In this document: positions 25,563-33,304 of the stretch, one piece after another | Position numbering within the stretch: the stretch's first letter is position 1 | Layout: each line of letters opens with the position of its first letter | Assembly (NCBI GenBank): GCA_024236075.1 | Contig: JACKLE010000001.1 | Location: 248,001-312,000 of the forward strand | DNA: 64,000 nt | Direction: 5' to 3' | From: Alphaproteobacteria bacterium | Lineage (GTDB): Bacteria; Pseudomonadota; Alphaproteobacteria; JACAEB01 | Made by a program: the position numbers and the translations under genes | The notes under the pieces: generated by a model | What the model saw: the letters and a program-made list of their open reading frames with translations, nothing else | The model's database searches: none | What the model was told of the DNA's origin: nothing

Positions 25563-26170
25563 GGCGGGCGCGCGAGCGCGGCGTGAGCCTCGTCGAGATG
25601 CTGGTCGCGCTCGTCGTGATCGGCGCCGTCGCCGCGAGCCTGGCGAGCGTCCTCGAGCTCAGCCTCCTCGCCGGCAACCGGGCGGATGCGCGCTTCTCCG
25701 AGAGCGAGCGCGGCGCGGGCGCGGCGCTCACCCTGCGCCGCCTCCTGCAGACGGCGCTGCCGGCGCCCGCGAATTCTGCCCATGTGGTCTTTCGCGGGGA
25801 CCGGGATTCGCTCCTCTTCGTCGCGCCGGGGCTCAAGCGCGCGGGAGCCGTGAGCCTCTTCGAATATCGCGTGGAGCTCGTGGAGGAGCGCGACGGCACC
25901 TCCCTCGTCCTGAGCTACGCGCCGATCCTGCCGCCGGTGCCGGGCGTGGCGCCGCCCCAGCGGGGCCACGTCACGCTGCTGCGCGGCCTGGGCGAGGCGC
26001 GTCTCTCCTATGCGGGCGAGGGAAGCTGGCGCGATGCCTGGAGCGAGCCGGGGCTCATGCCGCAGGCGGTGCGCTTCGCCTACGCGTTCAAGGGCGAGGC
26101 CGTCTCGCTCGTCTTCCCCGTCGAGGTGAGCTCGCCGCTGCGCGAGCGGCGCCGAAGGATGCCGCCATGA
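25559..26170 (+). CDS. gspJ: Minor pseudopilin GspJ
   Basis: A 203-aa minor pseudopilin. The prepilin site is ERG/VSLVEMLVALVVIG, with Val rather than Phe at +1 and Glu at +5. The body is beta-rich and holds LLFVAPGLKRAGAVSLFEY and the closing AVSLVFPVEVSSPLRERRRR. The ATG at 25559 overlaps the gspI stop, and the gene's stop overlaps gspK in the same way. Confidence 0.88.
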   Translation: MRRARERGVSLVEMLVALVVIGAVAASLASVLELSLLAGNRADARFSESERGAGAALTLRRLLQTALPAPANSAHVVFRGDRDSLLFVAPGLKRAGAVSLFEYRVELVEERDGTSLVLSYAPILPPVPGVAPPQRGHVTLLRGLGEARLSYAGEGSWRDAWSEPGLMPQAVRFAYAFKGEAVSLVFPVEVSSPLRERRRRMPP

Positions 26171-27060
26171 GCGCCGCGCCCCGTCCCCGCGATCCCCATG
26201 CGCGCGGCTTCGCCCTGCCGCTCGTCCTCTTCTTCCTCGTCCTTCTCGCGCTGATGGTCGCCCCGGCCGCCGAGGCGCTGCGCTCGGGCCTCAAGGGCGC
26301 GGGCGCCACCGCCGACCGCGTCGCGCGGGACGCGCTCCTCGAAGGCGCCGTCAATGTCCGCATCGCGGAGCTGCTGACGCTCCAGGAGGAGCAGCGCTTC
26401 TTCCAGGGCTCCTGGCAGGAGCGCGAGCTCGCGGGCGTGCGCGTGCGCACCCGCATTCTCGACCTCACGGCGCGCGTCAACATCAACATCGCCACGCGCG
26501 ACGCCCTCGAACGCCTCATCGCCGGCGTCGACGAGCGTCCGGGAGTCGAGGCGCGCGCGCCCCTCCTCGCGGCCGCGATCGTCGACTGGCGCGACGAGGA
26601 TCACGAGCGCCAGCCCGGCGGCGCCGAGGACGAGGACTATGCCCAGGCGGGCATGACCTTCGCGCCCGCGGACAGGCCCTTCCTCTCCGTCGACGAGCTT
26701 CACATGGTGCTCGGCATGGACGAGGGGCTCTTCGAGCGCCTCGCCCCCTATGTCACGGTCTCCCGCCGGCGGGGCGGCATCGGCGGCCACGCGGCCTCGC
26801 GCGCGGTGCTCATGACCCTGCCCGATTTCGACGCCGCGAAGGCGGACAGCTTGATTTCGAAGCGATCCCGCGATCCTCTAGCCCCGGCGACCTATGAGGG
26901 TTTTCCCTTCGACGAATTCGCCGAGGAGGCGGGAGCCATCTTCGAGGTCGCGGCGGAGCTGCCCGGCGATCCGGCCTCCCGCTGGACGGCCGATGTCGAG
27001 CTCGTGCAGCGCGGCTCGGGAACCGCATATAGGATAGTGTGCTGGCGCCATGGCGAATGA
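26167..27060 (+). CDS. gspK: Minor pseudopilin GspK
   Basis: A 297-aa GspK, the large tip pseudopilin. Its N terminus, HARG/FALPLVLFFLVLLALMV, lacks the Glu at position +5 that other pseudopilins have, which is characteristic of GspK. A large globular domain includes ARVNINIATRDALERLI and the acidic AAIVDWRDEDHERQPGGAED stretch, which fits the family's metal-binding region. It overlaps gspL by 11 bp. Confidence 0.93.
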   Translation: MSAAPRPRDPHARGFALPLVLFFLVLLALMVAPAAEALRSGLKGAGATADRVARDALLEGAVNVRIAELLTLQEEQRFFQGSWQERELAGVRVRTRILDLTARVNINIATRDALERLIAGVDERPGVEARAPLLAAAIVDWRDEDHERQPGGAEDEDYAQAGMTFAPADRPFLSVDELHMVLGMDEGLFERLAPYVTVSRRRGGIGGHAASRAVLMTLPDFDAAKADSLISKRSRDPLAPATYEGFPFDEFAEEAGAIFEVAAELPGDPASRWTADVELVQRGSGTAYRIVCWRHGE

Positions 27061-28213
27061 GCTTCTGGTGAGAGAGAGGGAGACGACGGCGAGCCCGGTC
27101 GACGCGCTGCGCGATCTCGCGCGCGGCGCGGAGAGCCTCGCCGCGCGCGCCGCCGCCCTCGTGCGCCGGGGCGCCGGGCTCTGGTGGGCGGTCGCCCGCG
27201 AGGCGCTGGCGCCGCGCCGCGAGGCGGCGCCCGATCAGGGCCTCGTCGTCGCCGTGGGCGCGGACGGGCTCGCCTTCGCCGTGCGCGACGGCGGCGCCAG
27301 CACGCCGATCGCCACGGTCGCGACCGCGCAGGAGGCCGCCGAGCTGTCGCTTCCCGAGGGGCCCCTGCGCCTCGAGGTGCCGGCCGAATGGGTGCTTTGC
27401 CGTGAGGTCGCCTTTCCGGTCGAGGTGCGCCGCCATCTCGGCGAGGCCGTGGGGCTCGAGCTCGACCGCCTGACGCCGTTCGCCGGCGGCGAGGCCTATC
27501 TGAGCGTCGTCCAGCGCCCCGAGGTGGAGGGCGAGAGCGCGCTCCTCGCCGATATCCGCGTCGTGCCGCGCCGGCTCCTCGATCCCGTCCTCGCCTTTCT
27601 CGGCGCGCTCGGCCTTCCGCCGGGCGGGCTCGTCATGGCGCATGCCGACGGCCGGCGCGAGGCCGTTCCGGGTCTCCTGCCGCCCCCGCCGCTCGGCGCG
27701 CTCTATCGCCGCCACCGCACGGGCACGCTGCTCGCCGCGCTCTGCTGCCTCGGCCTGCTGGCCGCGGCCGGCGCGCCTTTCCTCGGCCTCGCCGACGCGA
27801 TCGGCGTGCGCGAGAAGCGCCTCGCGGCGCTCTCGAGCGAGCTCGAATCCCAGGTGCGCTCGCTGGCGCCGGAGGGCGCGCGGCTCGCGGCCCTGCGCGC
27901 GCTCGCCGACGCGGCCGCGCAGGACTCGAAGCCGCTCGCGCTGCTCGCCGACATCTCCGAGCGCCTGCCGCGCGAGGCCCATCTGCTGCGCATCCTGGTG
28001 AAGCCGGGCGAGGCCGAGCTGACCGTGGCGGGCGGCACGCCGTCCGAGGTCCTCGCCGCCCTCTCCGCCTCGCCGCGCATCGCCGATCCGCGCCTCGCCA
28101 CCGAAGGGCGGGCGGGCGAGGCCTATGTCATCCGCATGCGGACGATCAGGCCCGGTGGCGGGCCGCCCGCGCCCTCGGGGGCGCCCCTCGCGAGCGCGCA
28201 GAGGCTCGGCTGA
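27050..28213 (+). CDS. gspL: Type II secretion protein GspL
   Basis: A 387-aa bitopic inner-membrane protein linking GspE to GspM. The cytoplasmic part carries an actin-like, PilM/GspL-type region (CREVAFPVEVRRHLGEAVG), a membrane helix is at about residues 224-245 (LLAALCCLGLLAAAGAPFL), and the periplasmic ferredoxin-like domain follows. The cytoplasmic domain begins with an unusual Arg/Ala-rich leader. The start ATG at 27050 lies 11 bp inside gspK. A proline-rich tail ends the protein. Confidence 0.85.
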   Translation: MANELLVRERETTASPVDALRDLARGAESLAARAAALVRRGAGLWWAVAREALAPRREAAPDQGLVVAVGADGLAFAVRDGGASTPIATVATAQEAAELSLPEGPLRLEVPAEWVLCREVAFPVEVRRHLGEAVGLELDRLTPFAGGEAYLSVVQRPEVEGESALLADIRVVPRRLLDPVLAFLGALGLPPGGLVMAHADGRREAVPGLLPPPPLGALYRRHRTGTLLAALCCLGLLAAAGAPFLGLADAIGVREKRLAALSSELESQVRSLAPEGARLAALRALADAAAQDSKPLALLADISERLPREAHLLRILVKPGEAELTVAGGTPSEVLAALSASPRIADPRLATEGRAGEAYVIRMRTIRPGGGPPAPSGAPLASAQRLG

Positions 28214-28800
28214 TGGACGCGACCGCGCTCAAGAGACGCCTGCTGCCCTACGCCGCGCTCGCGCTGCCCTTCGTGCTCGTCGCGCTGGTCGTGGGCTTCC
28301 TCGTCCTCCTCCACGGCGACATGCGCGCGCGCATCGCCGGCCTCGATCGCGACATCTCGCTCATGGAGCGCCGCCTCGAGGCGGTCGCGCGCGAGGCGCG
28401 CGCCGTCGGTGCGGGCGAGGAAGGGCTGGGCCTTTCCGATCTCGTCGCGGAGGGCACGCCGGAGGTCGCCGCCGCGCTCGCGAGCGAGGAGGTCACCGAG
28501 GCCGCGCAGGACGGCACCTGCTCGCTCGTCTCGGCGCGCTCGCAATCGGCCGGCCGCGACGCCGACGCGCCCGCGATCGAGGACGGCGAGGAGACGAGCG
28601 AGTTCCGCCTTTCCCTCGACTATCGCTGCCCCTTCGAGGGCGTGCTCGCCGTGCTCTGGCACGTCGCGACGGCGCGCCCGACGCTGCTCGCCGACGAGCT
28701 GACCCTCGCGCAGGCCGGCGCGGACGAGACCGGCATGCCGGCCTTCAGTTTGAAACTCGAGCTGAGAGGCTTCGCCGGAGAAGCGGGAGAGGGCGGTTGA
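28213..28800 (+). CDS. gspM: Type II secretion protein GspM
   Basis: A 195-aa protein of the GspM type: a short cytoplasmic N terminus (MDATALKRRLLP), one membrane helix at about residues 13-35, a coiled-coil segment (IAGLDRDISLMERRLEAVAREA), and a small periplasmic domain. Sequence conservation in GspM is low, so the call rests on topology, size and position after gspL. The ATG shares one base with the gspL stop. Confidence 0.8.
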   Translation: MDATALKRRLLPYAALALPFVLVALVVGFLVLLHGDMRARIAGLDRDISLMERRLEAVAREARAVGAGEEGLGLSDLVAEGTPEVAAALASEEVTEAAQDGTCSLVSARSQSAGRDADAPAIEDGEETSEFRLSLDYRCPFEGVLAVLWHVATARPTLLADELTLAQAGADETGMPAFSLKLELRGFAGEAGEGG

Positions 28801-29390
28801 GCGTCGCCTTTCATCCGGTCTGGGAGCAGAACAAGCGCCTGCTCGCAGGGCTCGCCGTCGCCTGGCTCGGCGTGGCGCTGGCGTCGAACTTCCTGATGCA
28901 GACGGTTCCCGATCGCACGGAGGGGGGCCTCAGGCCCGCGGCGAGCGATCCCTATGCGGCGCTGACGAGCTCGGACGAGATGGAGGGCTGGCTCAAGACG
29001 ATCTACGAGCGCGCCGTCTTCTTCGCCGACCGCCGCATCCCGACGCCGGCCGAAGCGGGCGATCTCGCCGACGACGCGCCGGTCGCCGCGGGCGACGCGG
29101 CGGGCCTCATGCTCTACGGCACCTTCGTCGGCCAGACCTATGCCGCCGCGATTCTCGGCGGCGGGGGGCTCGAGCGGCCGACGCTGCTCGGGGTCGGCGA
29201 CCGCGTGGGCTCGGCGCGCATCGCGGCCATCACGCGCGGCAAGATCGCGCTCGAGGGCCCCGGCGGGCGCAGCGAGCTCGTGGCGGAGCCGCGCCAAGGG
29301 GCCGAGGAGGGCGCGTCCGAGCGCAAGACGCGCCGCAAGGCCTCAACGCCCAAAGCGCCGCCCAAGCCCGCGAATATCCGGATGCCCTGA
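28797..29390 (+). CDS. gspC: GspC-like type II secretion protein, placed last in the operon, TTG start
   Basis: A 197-aa bitopic protein. It starts at a TTG (28797) overlapping the gspM stop as TTGA, with GGGAGAGGGCGG upstream. A membrane helix is at residues 14-33 (LLAGLAVAWLGVALASNFLM). The periplasmic segment LMLYGTFVGQTYAAAILGG followed by LGVGDRVGSARIAAITRG and KIALEGPGGRSEL resembles the homology region of GspC, which contacts the secretin. No PDZ or coiled-coil C-terminal domain follows; instead there is a Lys/Pro-rich tail. GspC usually comes first in the operon, so the terminal place and short length are unusual. Confidence 0.7.
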   Translation: MSVAFHPVWEQNKRLLAGLAVAWLGVALASNFLMQTVPDRTEGGLRPAASDPYAALTSSDEMEGWLKTIYERAVFFADRRIPTPAEAGDLADDAPVAAGDAAGLMLYGTFVGQTYAAAILGGGGLERPTLLGVGDRVGSARIAAITRGKIALEGPGGRSELVAEPRQGAEEGASERKTRRKASTPKAPPKPANIRMP

Positions 29391-29410
29391 CGCCGGCGCT
29401 CACGCCGGCC
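29391..29410. terminator. Shared hairpin between convergent gspC-like and cyclopropane synthase genes
   Basis: GCCGGCG (29392-29398), CTCA loop, CGCCGGC (29403-29409). It overlaps both the end of the secretion operon and the stop codon of the convergent gene, so it may act in both directions. No clear T tract. Confidence 0.4.
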
Positions 29411-30725
29411 CGCCGCGATAGAGCCCGGCGCGGTCGAGCGGACGTCCGCTCGCGCCCGGCGCGCGCTTGGCCGCGACCGTCTGATAGGAGAGGCACGCCG
29501 CGCGCTCGAACGCCTTGGCGAAGAGCGCGAAATAGCAGAGCCACAGCACGGTGCGCTCGGGCCCCACTAGCGCCTCGGCCTCCGTGCGGCGCGCATGGAG
29601 GCCGCCCTCCCAGGCGCGCAGCGTCAGCTCCATGTGCTCGCGGATGTTCTCGACGTCGAGCACCTCGAAGCCGTAGCGGCCGAGCTGGTCCACGGTGTGG
29701 CCGATATAGTCGAGCTCGCCTCCGGGAAAGATAAAGCGCGTGATGACGCGCGTCGTGTTCGTCTCCTTCCGGAAGGGCTCGCTGCCCACGGGCCCCCGGC
29801 GCACCGTCGCCTGATGGAAATAGAGCCCGCGCGGCTTCAGCAGGCGGTGCATCAGGCGGAAATGGCGCTCGTGATTGGCAAAGCCCACATGCTCGAACAT
29901 CTCGACCTGGGCGATCTTGTCGTAGAGGCCCTCGCCCTCGATCGTGCGGTAGTCGCGCAGCTCGACGCTGACGCGGCCGGAAAGCCCCTTCGCGGCGATG
30001 CGTGCACGGACGAAGTCGAGCTGGCGCTCGGAGAGGGTGACGCCGTGCGCCGCGACGCCGTAGCGCTCGGCGGCATGGCACAGAAGCGCCCCCCACCCGC
30101 AGCCGATATCGAGCAGGCGCTCGCCGGGCGCGAGGGCGAGCTTGCGGCAGACGAGGTCGAGCTTGCGCGCCTGCGCGGCCTCGAGGCTCGTCTGCCGGTC
30201 CGCGAAATAGGCGCTCGAATAGAGCATCTCGGGCCCGAGGAAGAGCGCGTAGAACTCGTTCGACACGTCGTAGTGGAAGCCGATGAGCGCCTTGTCGTCG
30301 CGCCCGCGCGCATAGGTGGAGGCGACCGCGTCCTCGAAGGCGGGCAGCGCGGCGCGCTCCGCGCCCCCGCCGAGGAGGAAGGGCCAGGCCGCCCGCGCGA
30401 CGGCGAGCTTGTCGACGCGGCGCGCGAGATGGACGGCGCGCCCATGGTCCCAGCGGTCGGCGGCCTCTAGGGGGCTCGCGCCGCGAAGGGCGATGTCGCC
30501 GGCGGCGAGCAGCTCGAAGAAGGTCATGAGGCGGGGCTTGAGAAGAAGCCGGCGAACTGCGTCCGGCGAGCGCAGCGCGATCCGCACCGTGCCGTCCGCG
30601 CCCGGCCCCAGCGGCACCGCCTCGCCGTTCCACAGCTCGACGGAAAGGTTCGCCTCGAGCCGCGCGGCGAGCTCGGAGAGGATCGCGCGGGCCGCGGCGA
30701 GGCGGCGGTCTTCGATCGGGGCCAT
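29400..30725 (-). CDS. cfa: Cyclopropane-fatty-acyl-phospholipid synthase family protein
   Basis: A 441-aa S-adenosylmethionine-dependent enzyme expected to methylenate unsaturated phospholipid acyl chains at the membrane. SAM-binding motif I is LLDIGCGWGALLCHAAERYG (residues 204-223). The family block DDKALIGFHYDVSNEFYALF precedes it, and FEHVGFANHERHF, FIFPGGELDYIGHT and ENIREHMELTLRAWE follow. Active-site regions appear intact. The ATG at 30725 begins MAPIEDRRLAAARA. It converges with the type II secretion operon. Confidence 0.9.
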   Translation of the reverse strand: MAPIEDRRLAAARAILSELAARLEANLSVELWNGEAVPLGPGADGTVRIALRSPDAVRRLLLKPRLMTFFELLAAGDIALRGASPLEAADRWDHGRAVHLARRVDKLAVARAAWPFLLGGGAERAALPAFEDAVASTYARGRDDKALIGFHYDVSNEFYALFLGPEMLYSSAYFADRQTSLEAAQARKLDLVCRKLALAPGERLLDIGCGWGALLCHAAERYGVAAHGVTLSERQLDFVRARIAAKGLSGRVSVELRDYRTIEGEGLYDKIAQVEMFEHVGFANHERHFRLMHRLLKPRGLYFHQATVRRGPVGSEPFRKETNTTRVITRFIFPGGELDYIGHTVDQLGRYGFEVLDVENIREHMELTLRAWEGGLHARRTEAEALVGPERTVLWLCYFALFAKAFERAACLSYQTVAAKRAPGASGRPLDRAGLYRGGPA

Positions 30726-30930
30726 GCGCGCGCTCCAGAATGCCGACCTGCGTCATAGCCAGCAGGGCGCGCGCGGGCAAGATCGCCGCGATGCGCGGGA
30801 GAGATGTGCCGGGATGACCGCCCAACCGGAGGATGTTTATCAGTCGCAATAGCGTATTTCCCTCTCGGCGAGCCGGCGGGGCGACTCCGGAAAGCGAGAT
30901 GAAACCGCCATTTTTCAAGGAATGTGACGG

Positions 30931-30976
30931 CAATGCTCCGTCTCTGGAGCATTGACACGGACCCAAATTCTTGCTT
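30931..30976 (+). promoter_or_regulatory. Predicted promoter with overlapping hairpin-like operator upstream of the di-haem cytochrome
   Basis: A perfect -35 hexamer TTGACA at 30952-30957 with a 17-base spacer and a weak -10 TTCGAT at 30975-30980. The -35 overlaps an inverted repeat CAATGCTCC / GGAGCATTG (30931-30954, 9-bp arms, 6-base centre). This arrangement suits a repressor or activator site. The 5' untranslated region would be about 185 bases. Confidence 0.45.
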
Positions 30977-31004
30977 CGATGTAATTTGCGAATAGGTCGC
31001 ATAG

Positions 31005-31020
31005 TTAGTCGCACGACTAA
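31005..31020. promoter_or_regulatory. 16-bp palindrome in the leader of the di-haem cytochrome gene
   Basis: TTAGTCGCACGACTAA: 7-bp arms with a 2-base centre, lying just downstream of the predicted transcription start. Together with the repeat at 30931-30954 it gives two symmetrical elements in one promoter region. The regulator is unknown. Confidence 0.45.
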
Positions 31021-31171
31021 GCGGCCTGGAGCGCGGGGCGACGCTGCCGACGGGCGAGGGGCCGGCCCGGTCGACGGCAGGGAAAAGCGCGAACCGCGCA
31101 ATTCGGGTGGTGGGGTGTCGGCTCGATCGCGACGTTCGGGCCGTCCCGGTTCTTCGAGAGGGGCAGGGGTC

Positions 31172-32548
31172 ATGGCTCGCATTTTCGGGTATCGCGCGGC
31201 GCTTCGGGGCGCGGCGTTGTCGATCGCGGCCGTCCTGGCGTCGGGCGGCGCCATCGCGGCGCAGGACCCTTCGCCGACGCTGAAGCAGCTCCTCTTTCCC
31301 CAGTCCGCCGTCACGCCCGTCAAAGGCACGGTGCAGGAGCTCGGCTCGCGCCTCTTCAACGACCAGACCCTGTCGCTCAACTCCAACCAGGCCTGCGAGA
31401 GCTGCCACAATGCGAGCTATGCGCGCCACCCCGTGACCGGCAAGCGCATCACGGTCGCGAAGGGCTTCGTCGACAACGACAATATCGAGAACGGCACGGC
31501 GGTCTCGGACGGCTCCGTGCCCGGACTTTTCGGCTCGCTCAACGCGCCGATGGTCGTCTACGCTGCCTTCAGCCCGGCCTTCCATTGGGACGAGGAGGAG
31601 GGTCTCTATATCGGCGGCCAGTTCTGGAACGGGCGCGCCTCCAATCTCGCCGAGCAAGCCGCGCAGCCATTCCTCAATCCGGTCGAGATGGCCATGCCCT
31701 CGAAATGGGCCGTCGTCACGCGCCTCAAGCAGAAGCCCCGCTACATCAACGACTTCAAGAAGTTCTTCGGCATCGACCTGCGCAAGATCGCGTCCAACGA
31801 GCTCGCGCCCGCCTCGGCCGCCGCGCCGCCGCTCGTCGACGTCGCCTATGCCGCGATGACGGACGCGATCGCCTCGTTCGAGAAGCTGCGCATGTTCACG
31901 AAGTTCAACTCGAAGTTCGACTTCGTCCTCGCCGGCTACACCTCGTTCACGCCGCTCGAGGCGGAAGGCGAGCAGATCTTCAACGGCAAGGCCATGTGCA
32001 ATGCCTGCCACATCTCCGATCCGGACGTCGCGCCCGACGGCAGCCTCATGCCGCCCATGTTCACGGACTTCACCTACGACAATATCGGCGTGCCCCGGAA
32101 CGTGAACATCCCCGGCGACCCGGCGCCCAATCTCGGCCTCGGCGGCCGTGCTGACGTCGCCGCCGCCGATCCGAACGGCGACGAGATCGGCAAGCACAAG
32201 GTCATGACGCTGCGCAACATCGCCGTGACCGCGCCCTACGCGCACAATGGCGCGTTCCGGACGCTCGAGCAGATCACGCATTTCTACAACACGCGCGACG
32301 TGCTCGGTCATGTGGCCGACGTGAACGATCCGGGCTTCGGCGTCACCGGCTGGCCGGACCCCGAGGTGCTGCCCAACGTCAACCACGACGAGCTCGGCGA
32401 TCTCGGCCTCACGCCGCACGAGGAGGCGGCGGTCGTCGCGTTCATGCGCACGCTGACGGACGACTACGACCAGTGGGGCAAGGACCCGAAGGTGCCGAAG
32501 GGCATGCTCTCGCCCTTCGCCACGACGCCCTTCCCGGCCTTCCCCTAG
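31172..32548 (+). CDS. Di-haem cytochrome c peroxidase / MauG-like protein
   Basis: A 458-aa periplasmic protein with a signal peptide (ALSIAAVLASGGAIAAQD) and two haem c attachment motifs: CESCH at residues 75-79 and CNACH at 276-280. The order and spacing, together with LRNIAVTAPYAHNGAFRTLEQ near the end, match the cytochrome c peroxidase/MauG family. These either reduce hydrogen peroxide or catalyse oxidative modification of a partner. The ATG at 31172 follows GAGGGGCAGGGGTC; the open extension to 30971 is rejected because it would bury the signal peptide. The promoter region carries two palindromes. Peroxidase versus other oxidase role is not decided. Confidence 0.88.
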   Translation: MARIFGYRAALRGAALSIAAVLASGGAIAAQDPSPTLKQLLFPQSAVTPVKGTVQELGSRLFNDQTLSLNSNQACESCHNASYARHPVTGKRITVAKGFVDNDNIENGTAVSDGSVPGLFGSLNAPMVVYAAFSPAFHWDEEEGLYIGGQFWNGRASNLAEQAAQPFLNPVEMAMPSKWAVVTRLKQKPRYINDFKKFFGIDLRKIASNELAPASAAAPPLVDVAYAAMTDAIASFEKLRMFTKFNSKFDFVLAGYTSFTPLEAEGEQIFNGKAMCNACHISDPDVAPDGSLMPPMFTDFTYDNIGVPRNVNIPGDPAPNLGLGGRADVAAADPNGDEIGKHKVMTLRNIAVTAPYAHNGAFRTLEQITHFYNTRDVLGHVADVNDPGFGVTGWPDPEVLPNVNHDELGDLGLTPHEEAAVVAFMRTLTDDYDQWGKDPKVPKGMLSPFATTPFPAFP

Positions 32549-32750
32549 GCCGGCCCCGGCCGGAGGCCGCCCTCCGGGCGCGCGCGAGCCGGCCGTTCTC
32601 CTCCTCCCGGCACCGGGCCGCGGTGACGCTCTTGTGATGCCTCCCGCTATGGGAAGGCGGACCCCTCGTTCCTACGTTATGCTGGCGCCCGCGCGGCAAG
32701 GTTCCGCCGCGCGCGGTTTGGGGTTCATCCGGAGCGGAAGGAGGTCATTC

Positions 32751-33218
32751 ATGGCGAAGGCAACCTTTGCGGCGGGCTGCTTCTGGGGCGTCGAGCACCG
32801 CTTCCGTCAGCTCGAGGGCGTGAGCGACGCGGTGTCGGGCTATGCCGGAGGCACGACCGCCAATCCGACCTACAAGCAGGTCTGCTCGGGCCGCACCGGC
32901 CATGCCGAGGCGGTGCAGGTGACCTACGACCCGGCGGTGATCAGCTACGAGACGCTCGTCGATCATTTCTTCGCGACGCACGATCCGACCCAGCTCAACC
33001 GCCAGGGCCCGGATGTGGGCACGCAGTACCGCTCGGCGATCTTCACCCATGACGAGGCCCAGCTCGCCGCCGCCAAGGCCGCGCGCGACCGTCTCGCGGC
33101 GAGCGGGCGCTTCGCGCGGCCGGTCGTCACCGAGATCGTGCCCCTGCGCAGCTTCTTTCCGGCCGAGGAGTACCATCAGCGCTACGTGGAGAAGCACGGC
33201 AGCCACTGCGCGATCTGA
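32751..33218 (+). CDS. msrA: Peptide-methionine (S)-S-oxide reductase MsrA
   Basis: A 155-aa enzyme that repairs oxidised methionine. The catalytic motif GCFWG gives C10, and a resolving cysteine sits in the tail HGSHCAI. Other family blocks are GYAGGTTANPTYKQVCSGRTGHAEAV and FFATHDPTQLNRQGPDVGTQYRS. The ATG at 32751 has a near-perfect AAGGAGG ribosome-binding site. It probably forms its own unit. Confidence 0.97.
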   Translation: MAKATFAAGCFWGVEHRFRQLEGVSDAVSGYAGGTTANPTYKQVCSGRTGHAEAVQVTYDPAVISYETLVDHFFATHDPTQLNRQGPDVGTQYRSAIFTHDEAQLAAAKAARDRLAASGRFARPVVTEIVPLRSFFPAEEYHQRYVEKHGSHCAI

Positions 33219-33242
33219 GGCCGGCCCGGCCCGCCGGCCGCG

Positions 33243-33271
33243 TTGAGCCCGCGGGTGGGCGCCGCTAGACT
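33243..33271 (+). promoter_or_regulatory. Predicted promoter of the NSS transporter gene
   Basis: TTGAGC (33243-33248), a 17-base spacer, then TAGACT (33266-33271), 34 bases before the ATG. A closely similar pair, TTGAGC-N17-TAGCGT, precedes the OmpA-type lipoprotein at 60280-60308, so the pattern may be a housekeeping promoter form of this organism. Confidence 0.45.
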
Positions 33272-33304
33272 CCCCTCGCGACTCGGCGAGCCGCGGGGGG
33301 AGCC

